Assembly: GCF_018070025.1 (NCBI RefSeq)
Contig: NZ_JAGPYQ010000001.1
Span: 3,782,001-3,846,000 of the forward strand
Direction: 5' to 3'
DNA from: Streptomyces liliiviolaceus
GTDB lineage: Bacteria > Actinomycetota > Actinomycetes > Streptomycetales > Streptomycetaceae
Length of the DNA stretch: 64,000 nucleotides
Part shown: positions 8,967 to 16,866 of the stretch, piece by piece
Layout: every line of letters begins with the position of its first letter
How positions within the stretch are numbered: position 1 is the first letter of the stretch
The notes under the pieces: model-generated
The model's database searches: none
Told to the model about the DNA's origin: nothing
Seen by the model: only the letters and a program-made list of their open reading frames with translations
Translations under genes and position numbers: made by a program

Positions 8967-9230
8967 TCAGTCGCGGTGGTCCGGTGGTGGGTACGGCGGG
9001 ATGTCGGGCCCCGGCTGATAGTGCGGCCCCTGGCGGAGATGCCTGAGGATCATCGCCAGATCGACGGTGGTGATCAGCCACAGCACACCGCAGGCGACGG
9101 CCCAGCCCGTCCGCCCGGCGAGAGCGAACGCGGCCGTCCCCGCGAGCGCCCAGACGAGCCCCCACACACTCAGCCACAGACGCGCTCGCAGCGCACTGCG
9201 CGCGGTCGTCGGTTCACTGCCCGTACGCAT
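8967..9230 (-). CDS. DUF6343 family small membrane protein
   Basis: An 87-residue protein with two closely spaced transmembrane segments (about residues 18-39 and 42-60) and a C-terminal Pro/Tyr/His-rich tail ending near PPYPPPDHRD. This matches the Streptomyces DUF6343 family, of unknown function. I start at ATG 9230 (MRTGSEPTTARSALR) with AGGAG about 11 nt upstream. An in-frame codon at 9275 would add 15 residues without family support. Divergent from the acyltransferase gene. Confidence 0.75.
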   Translation of the reverse strand: MRTGSEPTTARSALRARLWLSVWGLVWALAGTAAFALAGRTGWAVACGVLWLITTVDLAMILRHLRQGPHYQPGPDIPPYPPPDHRD

Positions 9231-9316
9231 AGGAATCACCACTCCTACCGGAAAAACGTACTCTTCGTAGTGCACATTTCACCTGGGGCGGGCGGACGAG
9301 CGGACGGGGAGCGGCT

Positions 9317-10303
9317 GTGCTGGTGGAGGAGCTGCGGGCGGACGACAGGCTCGCCGGATGGCTGAGGGACCTGGAGAGCGGGGGCGCACCGCGCACGGAG
9401 GCGGTCCTTCCCGACGCCATCGAGCTGCCGGACGTCCTGCTCGACCTGGCGGTACCGCACGAGTGCGTCAACGAACTGGTCGCACTGCGCGCCCGGCTGG
9501 CGGCGGACCCGGAGGCGTCGACGCTGCTCGGGCTGTGCGTCGACCGGTTCGTACGCGACATGGGGAAGATCGGCGGCGGCTGGGAACCGCCGGCGTTCCC
9601 GGAGTCCACCGGGGCCCTGGGCCGTACGTTCCAGGTGTTCGTCTTCATCGCCGCGCTGCCGTACGTGCGTGCCTACCACCGGCAGCGCGACATCCCGGCG
9701 GACGTCTCCCGGCGCACCCTCGCGGACCTGGGCCGGAACCTGGCCGTGCACCGGCGGCGGACCGGCACCACGGGGCTGCTGGTGCCGTGGTGGATCGGGC
9801 TGCACTTCCACGGGGAGCTGTACCAGTTGGGGCGGCTGCAGTTCCAGCGCGCCCGGCTGGGCGGGGCCACCGGGCAGGCGGCGGCGGACGCGGGGCTCGC
9901 CACAGGGCCCGGTGAGCCCTGTCTGAGCCTGCACATCGCCGACTTCCGGGGGCCGCTGTCACCGGAGGCCTGCGACCGGTCGCTGGACCTGGCGCGGGAG
10001 TTCTTCGCGCGCCACTACCCGGAGGAGCACTACGCGGTGGCGGTCTGCCACTCCTGGCTGCTCGACCGGCAGTTGACGCGGTATCTGCCCGATGGCTCCA
10101 ACATCGTGCGTTTCCAGGAGCGGTTCCGGATCGACTGCGAGGAGACGAAGGCCGACGACAAGGTGCCCGTCGCGTTCGTCTTCGGCGACCCCGAGCTGCC
10201 CGTGGCGGAGCTGCCGCGGCGGACCGGCGTGGAGCGGGCGGTGGGGGACCATCTGCGGGCGGGCGGTCACTGGTACGGCGGCCACGGGTGGTTCGCGCTG
10301 TGA
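9317..10303 (+). CDS. Acyltransferase domain-containing protein
   Basis: A 328-residue protein matching actinobacterial proteins with an N-acyltransferase N-terminal domain followed by a GNAT-like C-terminal domain. Visible features are GLLVPWWIGLHFHGELYQLGRLQ near the middle, CLSLHIADFRGPLSPEACDRSL, and the C-terminal block VAVCHSWLLDRQLTRYLP, which is characteristic of this family. The acyl donor and acceptor are unknown. GTG 9317 has GGGGAG upstream. No operon partner is evident. Confidence 0.75.
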   Translation: MLVEELRADDRLAGWLRDLESGGAPRTEAVLPDAIELPDVLLDLAVPHECVNELVALRARLAADPEASTLLGLCVDRFVRDMGKIGGGWEPPAFPESTGALGRTFQVFVFIAALPYVRAYHRQRDIPADVSRRTLADLGRNLAVHRRRTGTTGLLVPWWIGLHFHGELYQLGRLQFQRARLGGATGQAAADAGLATGPGEPCLSLHIADFRGPLSPEACDRSLDLAREFFARHYPEEHYAVAVCHSWLLDRQLTRYLPDGSNIVRFQERFRIDCEETKADDKVPVAFVFGDPELPVAELPRRTGVERAVGDHLRAGGHWYGGHGWFAL

Positions 10304-10377
10304 TCGTCGGCTGGGAGAGTCGCCGTCGGCCGAGGAAACCGCTGCTTCCGCGGGCCGTCTCTTCCGCGTCCTGACCC

Positions 10378-10401
10378 CGTCTCACTCGTACGGGTGAGAC
10401 G
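10378..10401 (+). terminator. Hairpin after the acyltransferase gene
   Basis: CGTCTCAC (10378-10385) pairs perfectly with GTGAGACG (10394-10401) around an 8-nt loop. It lies in the 144-nt gap before the next methyltransferase and is a plausible terminator. Confidence 0.45.
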
Positions 10402-10447
10402 TGGTGGGGAGGGGAACGACTGTGCGGGCGTGGGCCGTTGGGCGGGT

Positions 10448-11143
10448 ATGACGATCGAGATGCGTGAGGGGTACGAAGGGACGGGGCCCGGCGCCATCAC
10501 GCCGGACGGCTGCGCGGTGGAGCTGTACGCGCGGTTGTCCGTCGGGGACGAGCCGGACATCATCGCCTCGGCCGTGCCGGCGGGGGCGCACATCCTCGAA
10601 CTGGGCAGTGGCGTGGGGCGTATGACCCATCCGCTCCTGGAGCGCGGCTTCACGGTGACGGCCGTGGACGAGTCCGCCGAGATGCTGGAGCGGGTACGGG
10701 GGGCGCGCACGATACGCGGTGCCATCGAGACGCTCGACCTGGGCGAGAAGTTCGACGTGGTGATGCTCGCGTCGTTCCTCGTGCACGCCGGGGACGTCGA
10801 GGTGCGGCGCGGAATGCTGGACGCGTGCCGGAGCCATGTCACGGACGGCGGCTGTGTGCTGATCCAGCGCGAGGGCGAGAACTACCACACCGACCTGCCG
10901 CGCGAGCGGCTCGATCCGAGCGGGTTCACGATTCGCATGCTGTCCGCGGAGCCGGTCGGGGACGGGGTCAACTCGGTGCGGGCCGAGTATGTGTTCCCGG
11001 ACGCGGTGTGGACGCAGACGTTCCTGGCCCGGCCGCTCGGCAAGGAGGAGTTCGAGGCGGCGCTGGCAGAGGCAGGGCTGCGGGTCGACCGGTATCTCAC
11101 GGAGGACCGGGTGTGGGTGCGGGCGGTGCCGGTGGAGGTGTGA
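10448..11143 (+). CDS. Class I SAM-dependent methyltransferase
   Basis: A 231-residue methyltransferase. Motif I is HILELGSGVGR with the acidic VTAVDESAEML following at the end of strand 2. The post-motif segment FDVVMLASFLVHAGD and the GGCVLIQREGENYH strand fit the Methyltransf_25 type. The substrate cannot be inferred. ATG 10448 begins MTIEMREGYEG; upstream in-frame codons lie in the preceding hairpin region. It stands alone in direction and spacing. Confidence 0.85.
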   Translation: MTIEMREGYEGTGPGAITPDGCAVELYARLSVGDEPDIIASAVPAGAHILELGSGVGRMTHPLLERGFTVTAVDESAEMLERVRGARTIRGAIETLDLGEKFDVVMLASFLVHAGDVEVRRGMLDACRSHVTDGGCVLIQREGENYHTDLPRERLDPSGFTIRMLSAEPVGDGVNSVRAEYVFPDAVWTQTFLARPLGKEEFEAALAEAGLRVDRYLTEDRVWVRAVPVEV

Positions 11144-11177
11144 CCTGCCGTGTCCGCGGGGCGAGTTGCCGTGAAGC

Positions 11178-11207
11178 GATGAGTTTCGGAGGGCGGGCCG
11201 GTCTACC
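11178..11207 (+). promoter_or_regulatory. Candidate ECF-type promoter of the DoxX gene
   Basis: GATGAGTTTC (11178-11187) and GTCTACC (11201-11207) are separated by 13 nt, with the start codon 50 nt further on. I recall similar paired elements before small DoxX or dihydrofolate-reductase-like genes in actinobacteria and suspect an ECF sigma factor. This is a pattern impression only. Confidence 0.3.
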
Positions 11208-11257
11208 TCTGTGACAGCAACGCGCGCCGTTGCCCCCGGAGAACCCAGGAGAACCTC

Positions 11258-11740
11258 ATGTCCGAGACCACCGTTCCCGCCGCCTCCGCCCCGGCAGCCG
11301 CCTCCGCCCCGGCCGCCGCGTCCGGCACGGTCGTTGCCGAGTCGGCGACCGCCCGTGGGCGCCGCGCCCGCCTCGCCCTCAAGGGGCTGCAGATCCTGCT
11401 CGCGCTCTTCTACGTGATCGCGAGCGCGCTGCCCAAGCTCGTCGCGCACTCCTCGGCGGTCGAGTCGTTCGACGAGATCGGCTGGGGCAGCGCCGGGATG
11501 TACACCATCGGACTGCTCGAACTGGCCGGCGGCATCGCGCTGCTGATACCCGTGCTGGCCTCCGTGGCCGCGGTGTCGCTGAGCGCGCTGATGGTGGGCG
11601 CGTTCATCACCCAGGTCACCGTGTTCGACGGGGAGTACGCGGCGACCCCGCTCATCCTGATAGTGCCGCTCGCACTGATCGCCTGGGCGCGACGGGGGCG
11701 GACCGCGGACCTCGTGAAGCTCCTGCGGCGCCGGTCCTGA
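11258..11740 (+). CDS. DoxX family membrane protein
   Basis: A 160-residue DoxX-like protein with an Ala/Pro-rich N-terminus and four hydrophobic segments at about residues 44-62, 84-104, 106-126 and 130-147. The pattern LFYVIASALPKLVAH followed by LELAGGIALLIPVLA is typical of DoxX. Members are small inner-membrane proteins, some linked to oxidoreductases or redox stress; the role here is unknown. A GGAG-containing site lies 10 nt before ATG 11258. Confidence 0.85.
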   Translation: MSETTVPAASAPAAASAPAAASGTVVAESATARGRRARLALKGLQILLALFYVIASALPKLVAHSSAVESFDEIGWGSAGMYTIGLLELAGGIALLIPVLASVAAVSLSALMVGAFITQVTVFDGEYAATPLILIVPLALIAWARRGRTADLVKLLRRRS

Positions 11741-11770
11741 GGCGTGGGACGAGTGGGCGGTGCCGTCCGC

Positions 11771-12307
11771 CTACTCGGCCGAGCCGGGACCCCGCAGGCG
11801 TTCCATCTCGCGGCGGTCGCGCTTGGTGGGGCGGCCCGCGCCCCGGTCGCGGATGCCCGCGGGGGCGACGGCCTCGCGGGGCGGCGGCGGGGGACTGTTG
11901 TCGACGTAGCACTCGGCGGCGACCGGGGGCCCGACCCGCTTGCGGATCACGCGCTTCACGATGACGATCCGCTCCCGGTCCGCGTGCCGGAGGCGGACCT
12001 CGTCACCGACGCGGACGGAGTACGCGGGCTTGACCCGTTCGCCGTTCACCCGGACGTGGCCGCCACGGCAGGCGGTGGCGCCCATGGAGCGGGTCTTCAC
12101 CAGACGGACGGACCAGATCCAGCTGTCGACGCGCACGCTCTCGCCGCTCGCGGGCGCGGCCGCCTTCGCAACGGCCACGGCGTCGGCCACCGCGTCCGTC
12201 GCGTCACCGGTCGCGGAACCGTCGGCGCCCGGCCCGGCGTCTCCGCGCCGCCCCGCCTCGTTCCTCCGAGTCCCCGATCCAGTCCCCGACTGAGTCCCTG
12301 AAGCCAT
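11771..12307 (-). CDS. S4-domain RNA-binding protein (Hsp15-like)
   Basis: A 178-residue protein. The first 60 residues are Gly/Ala/Thr-rich and disordered. An S4 domain follows (about residues 59-105) with RVDSWIWSVRLVKTRSMG and HVRVNGERVKPAYSVRVGDEV. The tail is basic with GRPTKRDRREMERLRG. This is the layout of Hsp15-like heat-shock RNA-binding proteins, which in E. coli act on stalled 50S subunits. It is convergent with the DoxX gene and divergent from the uracil-DNA glycosylase gene. Confidence 0.85.
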   Translation of the reverse strand: MASGTQSGTGSGTRRNEAGRRGDAGPGADGSATGDATDAVADAVAVAKAAAPASGESVRVDSWIWSVRLVKTRSMGATACRGGHVRVNGERVKPAYSVRVGDEVRLRHADRERIVIVKRVIRKRVGPPVAAECYVDNSPPPPPREAVAPAGIRDRGAGRPTKRDRREMERLRGPGSAE

Positions 12308-12394
12308 GGTCCGACCTTAGTCCTCGGCGGGCGTGGAGCCGGAATCGTTTTCCGTCGCATGGAGCCGGGTTCTCGCCGGGCATACCGTGACGGC

Positions 12395-13114
12395 ATGGAG
12401 CAGGAGCGCAGCGTGGCGGAACTGGACCGGCGGATCGCCGGGTGCCGGGCCTGCCCACGGCTGGTCGAGTGGCGGGAGGAAGTGGCCCGGACGAAACGGG
12501 CCGCCTTCGTGGACCAGACGTACTGGGGCCGCCCGGTGCCGGGGTTCGGACCGCCGGACGCCCCGCTCCTCGTGATCGGGCTCGCGCCCGCGGCGCACGG
12601 CGGGAACCGGACCGGCCGGATGTTCACGGGAGACCGGTCCGGGGACGTGCTGTACGCGGCGCTGCACGACGTGGGCCTCGCCTCGCAGCCCACGTCCGAG
12701 AGCGCCGACGACGGACTGACCCTGTACGGCGTCCGCGTCACCTCGCCCGTGCACTGCGCGCCGCCCGCCAACAAGCCGACGCCCGAGGAACGCGACACGT
12801 GCCGCCCCTGGCTCGTGAACGAACTGCGGCTGCTCGCACCCACCCTCCGCGCGGTCGTCGTGCTCGGCGGTTTCGGCTGGCAGGCGGCGCTGCCCGCGTT
12901 CACCGAGGCGGGCCGGCAGGTACCCCGGCCCCGTCCGGCCTTCGCCCACGGAGCACAGGTCGTCCTGGAGGGCCCGGAGGCCCACCCCCTCCACCTCTTC
13001 GGCTGCTACCACGTGAGCCAGCGCAACACCTTCACCGGCCGGCTGACCCCGGAGATGCTCCGGGACACACTGCGCACGGCGGCCCGAGCGGCGGGGCTGC
13101 CCGCAACCCCATGA
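12395..13114 (+). CDS. Uracil-DNA glycosylase, family 5 (UdgB type)
   Basis: Removes uracil and some other deaminated bases from DNA. 239 residues. Motif 1 GLAPAAHGGNRTGRMFTG begins at about residue 62; the Ala/His environment in place of a catalytic Asp is typical of family 5 rather than family 4. Four cysteines that could hold a 4Fe-4S cluster are visible: C17 and C20, and two in HCAPPANKPTPEERDTCRPW. The late motif HLFGCYHVSQRNTFTGRLT fits the family's H-x-S/V-x-x-N block. I use ATG 12395; an in-frame ATG at 12359 adds 12 residues. Confidence 0.88.
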   Translation: MEQERSVAELDRRIAGCRACPRLVEWREEVARTKRAAFVDQTYWGRPVPGFGPPDAPLLVIGLAPAAHGGNRTGRMFTGDRSGDVLYAALHDVGLASQPTSESADDGLTLYGVRVTSPVHCAPPANKPTPEERDTCRPWLVNELRLLAPTLRAVVVLGGFGWQAALPAFTEAGRQVPRPRPAFAHGAQVVLEGPEAHPLHLFGCYHVSQRNTFTGRLTPEMLRDTLRTAARAAGLPATP

Positions 13115-13187
13115 CCGGCCCAGGGCGGTGCCCCCCCCCGCCACATCCTCCCCGCGCCCGGGCGCGCGGCCTCCCCCGGGCGCGGGG

Positions 13188-13595
13188 CTACCGACGCGCC
13201 CGGTCCCGTTCGCCCGCCGACTGGACGAACTGCAGTTCCAGGGTGGCCGGGGGAGCGGTGATGCCGGGGCCGCCCGATTCCGCCCAGCGGAGTATCTCGT
13301 CGGTGCAGTCGTCGCCCATCGACCAGCCGATCCAGACGGCCTTGCCGCCCCGCCTGCGGCCCTCGCCCGACGGCTGTACGACGATGATGTTGGCCTGGTC
13401 GCAGGGGCCGAGGCAGTCCGCCGTACGGACCGCCAGGCGGCCACCGGAGGCGTCGGCGGCGGCGCGCAGGCGGGCCAGTTGCCAGTCGTGGTCGTAGCCG
13501 GGGTACTTGCGCGCGTCGCCGCAGCAGCAGCCGCGGCAGACGACGAGCGTGCAGGGCCGGGTCCTCGCGGCACCGATCGCCGTACGGGCAGTCAC
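13188..13595 (-). CDS. Thioredoxin-like (2Fe-2S) ferredoxin domain protein
   Basis: A 135-residue protein. Cysteines C15, C20 and a CRGCCCG cluster near residue 23, then TADCLGPCDQAN (C61, C65), match the thioredoxin-like 2Fe-2S ferredoxin pattern. The unusual CCC triplet leaves the exact ligand set open. Its GTG start overlaps the stop of the upstream GntR regulator by 4 nt (GTGA), with GAAGGAG as binding site, so the two are translationally coupled. It may serve electron transfer or iron sensing; no substrate pathway is clear. Confidence 0.8.
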   Translation of the reverse strand: MTARTAIGAARTRPCTLVVCRGCCCGDARKYPGYDHDWQLARLRAAADASGGRLAVRTADCLGPCDQANIIVVQPSGEGRRRGGKAVWIGWSMGDDCTDEILRWAESGGPGITAPPATLELQFVQSAGERDRARR

Positions 13596-14281
13596 ACTTC
13601 TCCTTCGAGATCAGTACCGGTGAGGACGGGGGCGTCCGTGTCGCCGAAGAGGTGGCGCACCGTCGAGCGGTAGTTGGCCCGGACGTGTGCCAGCGCGTGG
13701 GCGCGGGCCCGTTCGCGGTCGCCGGAGGCGATGGCCGCGTACAGCTCCCGGTGTTCGGCGAGGAGTTGCGGCCACTCCTCGTTCTGGCGGGTGAGCCAGC
13801 GCAGGCGGCCGTCGACCGGTTCCATCACGGAGATCAGCAGGCTGTTTCCGGCCATCGCCAGGATGCGGTCGTGGAAGCGGGTGTTGATGTCGGTGATCGC
13901 CTCGGCGTCGTCCGCGGCGGTCGCGTCCGCCGCGCGGTCGAGGAGTTCGTCGAGCTCGGCCAGGTCGGCCCGGGTGGCGCGCCGGGCGGCGAGCCCGGTG
14001 GCGTACACCTCAAGGGCCTCGCGGAGTTCGAAGAGTTCCGCGACGTCCGTGCGGGTCAGCCGGCGTACGACCGCGCGGCGCGGGGTCTCGAAGAGGACGA
14101 AACCCTCGGTGACCAGCGCCCGGATCGCCTCGCGGACCGGTACCCGGGAGACCCCGAACCGCTCGGCCAGCTCGCGCTCGACCAACCGGTCGCCGGGCAG
14201 CAGCCGCCCGGCGATGATCTCCTGCCGCAGCGAGCTGAGCACCCGCTCGCGCACCGCCCCCAGCGGTTCCACCGTCGTCAT
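13592..14281 (-). CDS. GntR-family regulator, FadR subfamily
   Basis: A 229-residue repressor-type regulator. The N-terminal winged helix holds LVERELAERFGVSRVPVREAIRAL at about residues 34-57. The C-terminal FCD all-helical ligand domain has the metal-site pattern ELREALE, then DINTRFHD and HRELYAAI. It is transcribed away from an NCS1 permease and racemase gene, with a perfect palindrome TTTGGTATACCAAA between them. By analogy with FadR-type regulators of uptake systems, I infer that it represses both itself and the permease operon and responds to a hydantoin- or purine-related ligand. Confidence 0.88.
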   Translation of the reverse strand: MTTVEPLGAVRERVLSSLRQEIIAGRLLPGDRLVERELAERFGVSRVPVREAIRALVTEGFVLFETPRRAVVRRLTRTDVAELFELREALEVYATGLAARRATRADLAELDELLDRAADATAADDAEAITDINTRFHDRILAMAGNSLLISVMEPVDGRLRWLTRQNEEWPQLLAEHRELYAAIASGDRERARAHALAHVRANYRSTVRHLFGDTDAPVLTGTDLEGEV

Positions 14282-14373
14282 GCGTCCATCCTCGCCGACC
14301 CGTGGACTGTTTTACCGAGCTGTTACCGCCCGGACATGGCGAGATGTCATCGGGAGCGGGACCATGACCACAG

Positions 14374-14387
14374 TTTGGTATACCAAA
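14374..14387. promoter_or_regulatory. Candidate FadR-type operator
   Basis: TTTGGTATACCAAA is a perfect 14-nt palindrome lying 92 nt from the regulator start and 98 nt from the permease start. Its TGGTATACCA core fits the FadR-subfamily pattern t-GT-N(0-3)-AC-a. Its AT content stands out in this sequence. Confidence 0.75.
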
Positions 14388-14485
14388 GCGGTCTGCAGCC
14401 GTCCCCGTCCTCCTCTCACTCATCCACTCGCGCATCCCCCCACCCCAGTCCTCCCGTCGTCCCCGACCACGCTCATGGAGGCCCT

Positions 14486-15979
14486 GTGTCACTCGCCGAT
14501 CCCGCCGCTGCCACCGGCACGCCGGCATTCGTCCCCGATCCCAGGCTCACCAATGAGGACCTCGCCCCCGCGGGCAAGCGCAACTGGAAGGTCTTCGACC
14601 TCTTCGCCATGTGGATGTCCGACGTCCACAACCTCGGCAACTACACGTTCGCGGCCGGGCTGCTGGTCCTCGGCATGAACGTCTGGCAGATCTTCACGTC
14701 CCTGCTCGTCGGCTTCGTGCTCATCTACATAGGCATGAACTGGATGGGGAGGATCGGACAGGCACACGGCGTGCCCTTCCCGGTCGTCAGCCGCATCAGC
14801 TTCGGCGTCTGGGGTGCCAACATCCCGGCGCTGATCAGGGCCGTCATCGCCATCATGTGGTACGGCATCCAGACCTATCTGGCCTCCGTCGCCGTCAACA
14901 TCATGCTGCTCGCGGCCTGGCCGGGGCTGGAATCCTGGACCCACAGCTCGTTCCTCGGGCTCGACGCGCTCGGCTGGGTGTCCTTCGTCTCGCTGTGGCT
15001 GGTCCAGGCGCTGATCATCAGCCAGGGCATGGAATCCGTACGGAAGTTCCAGGACTTCTGCGGTCCCGCCATCTGGCTCGTGATGATCGCCCTCGCCATC
15101 TGGATCCTCGCGAAGGCCGGCTGGACCATCTCGCTCACCTCGACCCCGAACCCGGTCTCCGTGGGCGAGCAGTGGCGGCAGTGGTTCGGCGCGATCGGCC
15201 TGATCCTGGCCACGTACGGCACGCTGATGCTCAACTTCTGCGACTTCTCGCGCTTCGCGCCCAGCTACCGGACCGTCAAGCGCGGCAACTTCTGGGGTCT
15301 GCCGATCAACTCGACCGCCTTCGTGATCGTGTCGGTCATCGTCACGGCCGGCTCCATCGAGGTGTTCGGCAAGGCGATCACCGACCCGGCCCACCTCGTC
15401 GCCGAGATCGGCAACAAGTGGGTGCTCATCCTGGGGGCGCTGACCTTCGCCATCGCCACCATGGGCGTCAACATCGTCGCCAACTTCGTCTCGCCCGCGT
15501 ACGACCTGGCCAACGTCTGGCCGCAGAAGATCACCTTCAAGGTCGGCGGCATGATCAGTACGGTCGCCGCGTTGGTCGTGACGCCGTGGAACCTCTTCTC
15601 CAACCCCACCGTCGTCAACTACTTCCTCGGCGGCCTCGGCGCCTTCCTCGGCCCGCTGTTCGGTGTGATCATGCTCGACTACTTCTGGGTCAAGCGCGGT
15701 CGCATCGACGTGAACGAGCTGTTCAACGCTCAGCCCGGGTCGCGCTACTACTACCGCAAGGGCGTCAACCCCAAGGCCCTGTGGGCGTTCCTGCCCGCGG
15801 CGGCGGTCTCGGCGGTCCTCGCGCTGGTGAAGACCTTCAGCGACGTGGCCCCGTACTCCTGGTTCATCGGTACGGCGCTGGCCGCCGGGCTGTACGCGCT
15901 GCTGTGCCGCTCCGAGCGCGCCGCCGCCGACACCGCCGTGTCCGAGCCGGTCGCGGCCGTCACTCCCCAGGAGGGCTGA
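14486..15979 (+). CDS. NCS1-family nucleobase/hydantoin/allantoin permease
   Basis: A 497-residue secondary transporter of the NCS1 family with about twelve hydrophobic segments. Family hallmarks are the N-terminal LTNEDLAPAGKRNWKVFDLF, then MSDVHNLGNYTFAAGL (TM1), ISFGVWGANIPALIRAV and NFCDFSRFAPS. Such permeases take up allantoin, hydantoins or nucleobases with H+ or Na+. The downstream racemase argues for a 5-substituted hydantoin or allantoin. GTG 14486 has GGAG 5 nt upstream. The next gene starts 2 nt after the stop, so the two form an operon under the divergent GntR regulator. Confidence 0.9.
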   Translation: MSLADPAAATGTPAFVPDPRLTNEDLAPAGKRNWKVFDLFAMWMSDVHNLGNYTFAAGLLVLGMNVWQIFTSLLVGFVLIYIGMNWMGRIGQAHGVPFPVVSRISFGVWGANIPALIRAVIAIMWYGIQTYLASVAVNIMLLAAWPGLESWTHSSFLGLDALGWVSFVSLWLVQALIISQGMESVRKFQDFCGPAIWLVMIALAIWILAKAGWTISLTSTPNPVSVGEQWRQWFGAIGLILATYGTLMLNFCDFSRFAPSYRTVKRGNFWGLPINSTAFVIVSVIVTAGSIEVFGKAITDPAHLVAEIGNKWVLILGALTFAIATMGVNIVANFVSPAYDLANVWPQKITFKVGGMISTVAALVVTPWNLFSNPTVVNYFLGGLGAFLGPLFGVIMLDYFWVKRGRIDVNELFNAQPGSRYYYRKGVNPKALWAFLPAAAVSAVLALVKTFSDVAPYSWFIGTALAAGLYALLCRSERAAADTAVSEPVAAVTPQEG

Positions 15980-15981
15980 GC

Positions 15982-16698
15982 GTGCGGATCGTCGTCACCA
16001 ACTGCAATACGACGCAGGGGATGACCGAGGAGATCGTGCGAGGTGCCCGGGCCGCCGCAGGCCCGGGCACCACCGTGCTCGGACTCACCCCCGCCTGGGG
16101 CCCCGAGTCCGCGGAGGGCTGGCTCGACAGCTATCTGTCGGCCGCCGCCGTCCTCGACACCCTGCGCACGTACGAGGGCCCGTACGACGCCGTCGTCATG
16201 GCCGGTTTCGGTGAACACGGGCGCGAGGGCGTACGGGAACTCGTGGACGTACCCGTCGTCGACATCACCGAGGCCGCCGCCCACCTCGCGTGCCTGCTCG
16301 GGCGGCGGTACGGAGTCGTCACCACGCTGGAGCGCTCCGCCGGGCAGATCGAGGACAGCCTGTACACGGCGGGGGTCGCCCGGAACTGCGCCGTGGTCGT
16401 GGGTACGGGGCTCGGTGTGCTCGACCTCGGAGACCAGGAGCGTACGGAGGCGGCCTTCGTCGCCGCGGCCGAGCGGGCCCGGGACGCCGGCGCCGAGGTC
16501 CTGGTCCTCGGATGTGCCGGGATGACCGGCCTGCAGCGGGCCGTGGGCGAGAAGCTGGGGCTGCCCGTCGTCGACGGGGTGGGCGCCGCGGTGAAGCTCG
16601 CCGAGTCGCTGGTGTCCCTGGGTCTCACGACGAGCCGCGCGGGCGGTTGGGCGAAGCCGCTGCCGAAGCGGCGGATCTGGTCGCCGCCGCGGGAGTGA
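15982..16698 (+). CDS. Asp/Glu/hydantoin racemase family protein
   Basis: A 238-residue member of the Asp/Glu/hydantoin racemase superfamily. The N-terminal strand RIVVTNCNTTQGMTE and the C-terminal LGCAGM (Cys178) fit hydantoin and allantoin racemases, which use two cysteines as general acid and base. The first catalytic Cys, expected in an A-C-F motif, is Gly75 here (VMAGFGEHG). The enzyme may therefore be altered in mechanism or not a racemase. GTG 15982 starts 2 nt after the permease stop. Confidence 0.82.
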   Translation: MRIVVTNCNTTQGMTEEIVRGARAAAGPGTTVLGLTPAWGPESAEGWLDSYLSAAAVLDTLRTYEGPYDAVVMAGFGEHGREGVRELVDVPVVDITEAAAHLACLLGRRYGVVTTLERSAGQIEDSLYTAGVARNCAVVVGTGLGVLDLGDQERTEAAFVAAAERARDAGAEVLVLGCAGMTGLQRAVGEKLGLPVVDGVGAAVKLAESLVSLGLTTSRAGGWAKPLPKRRIWSPPRE

Positions 16699-16866
16699 CG
16701 GCTGCGGCGGGCGCCGCCGTCGGAGTGATTCCGGGGGCGGCGGAGGCGGCGGGCACGGCGGTGGATCCCGGGGGACCGCAGACTCCCGGAGAGAGCCGCC
16801 GGCAGCCGGCCGGCCGCTCGCGGACGAGCCGCCGCCGGTGCCGCGGCGGCGGGAACGGAGTCGGTC
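16699..16866 (+). other. Intergenic gap before the GH6 gene
   Basis: GC-rich gap without a supported gene. Near its right end a GC-only hairpin (CCGCCGC with GCGGCGG, about 16830-16850) could end the racemase transcript or lie in the GH6 leader. Confidence 0.35.

Noticed and set aside
14611..16698. Long frame overlapping the NCS1 permease and continuing into the racemase
   Set aside because: Only its last part (from GTG 15982) is the racemase; the rest is an Arg-rich shadow of the permease gene.
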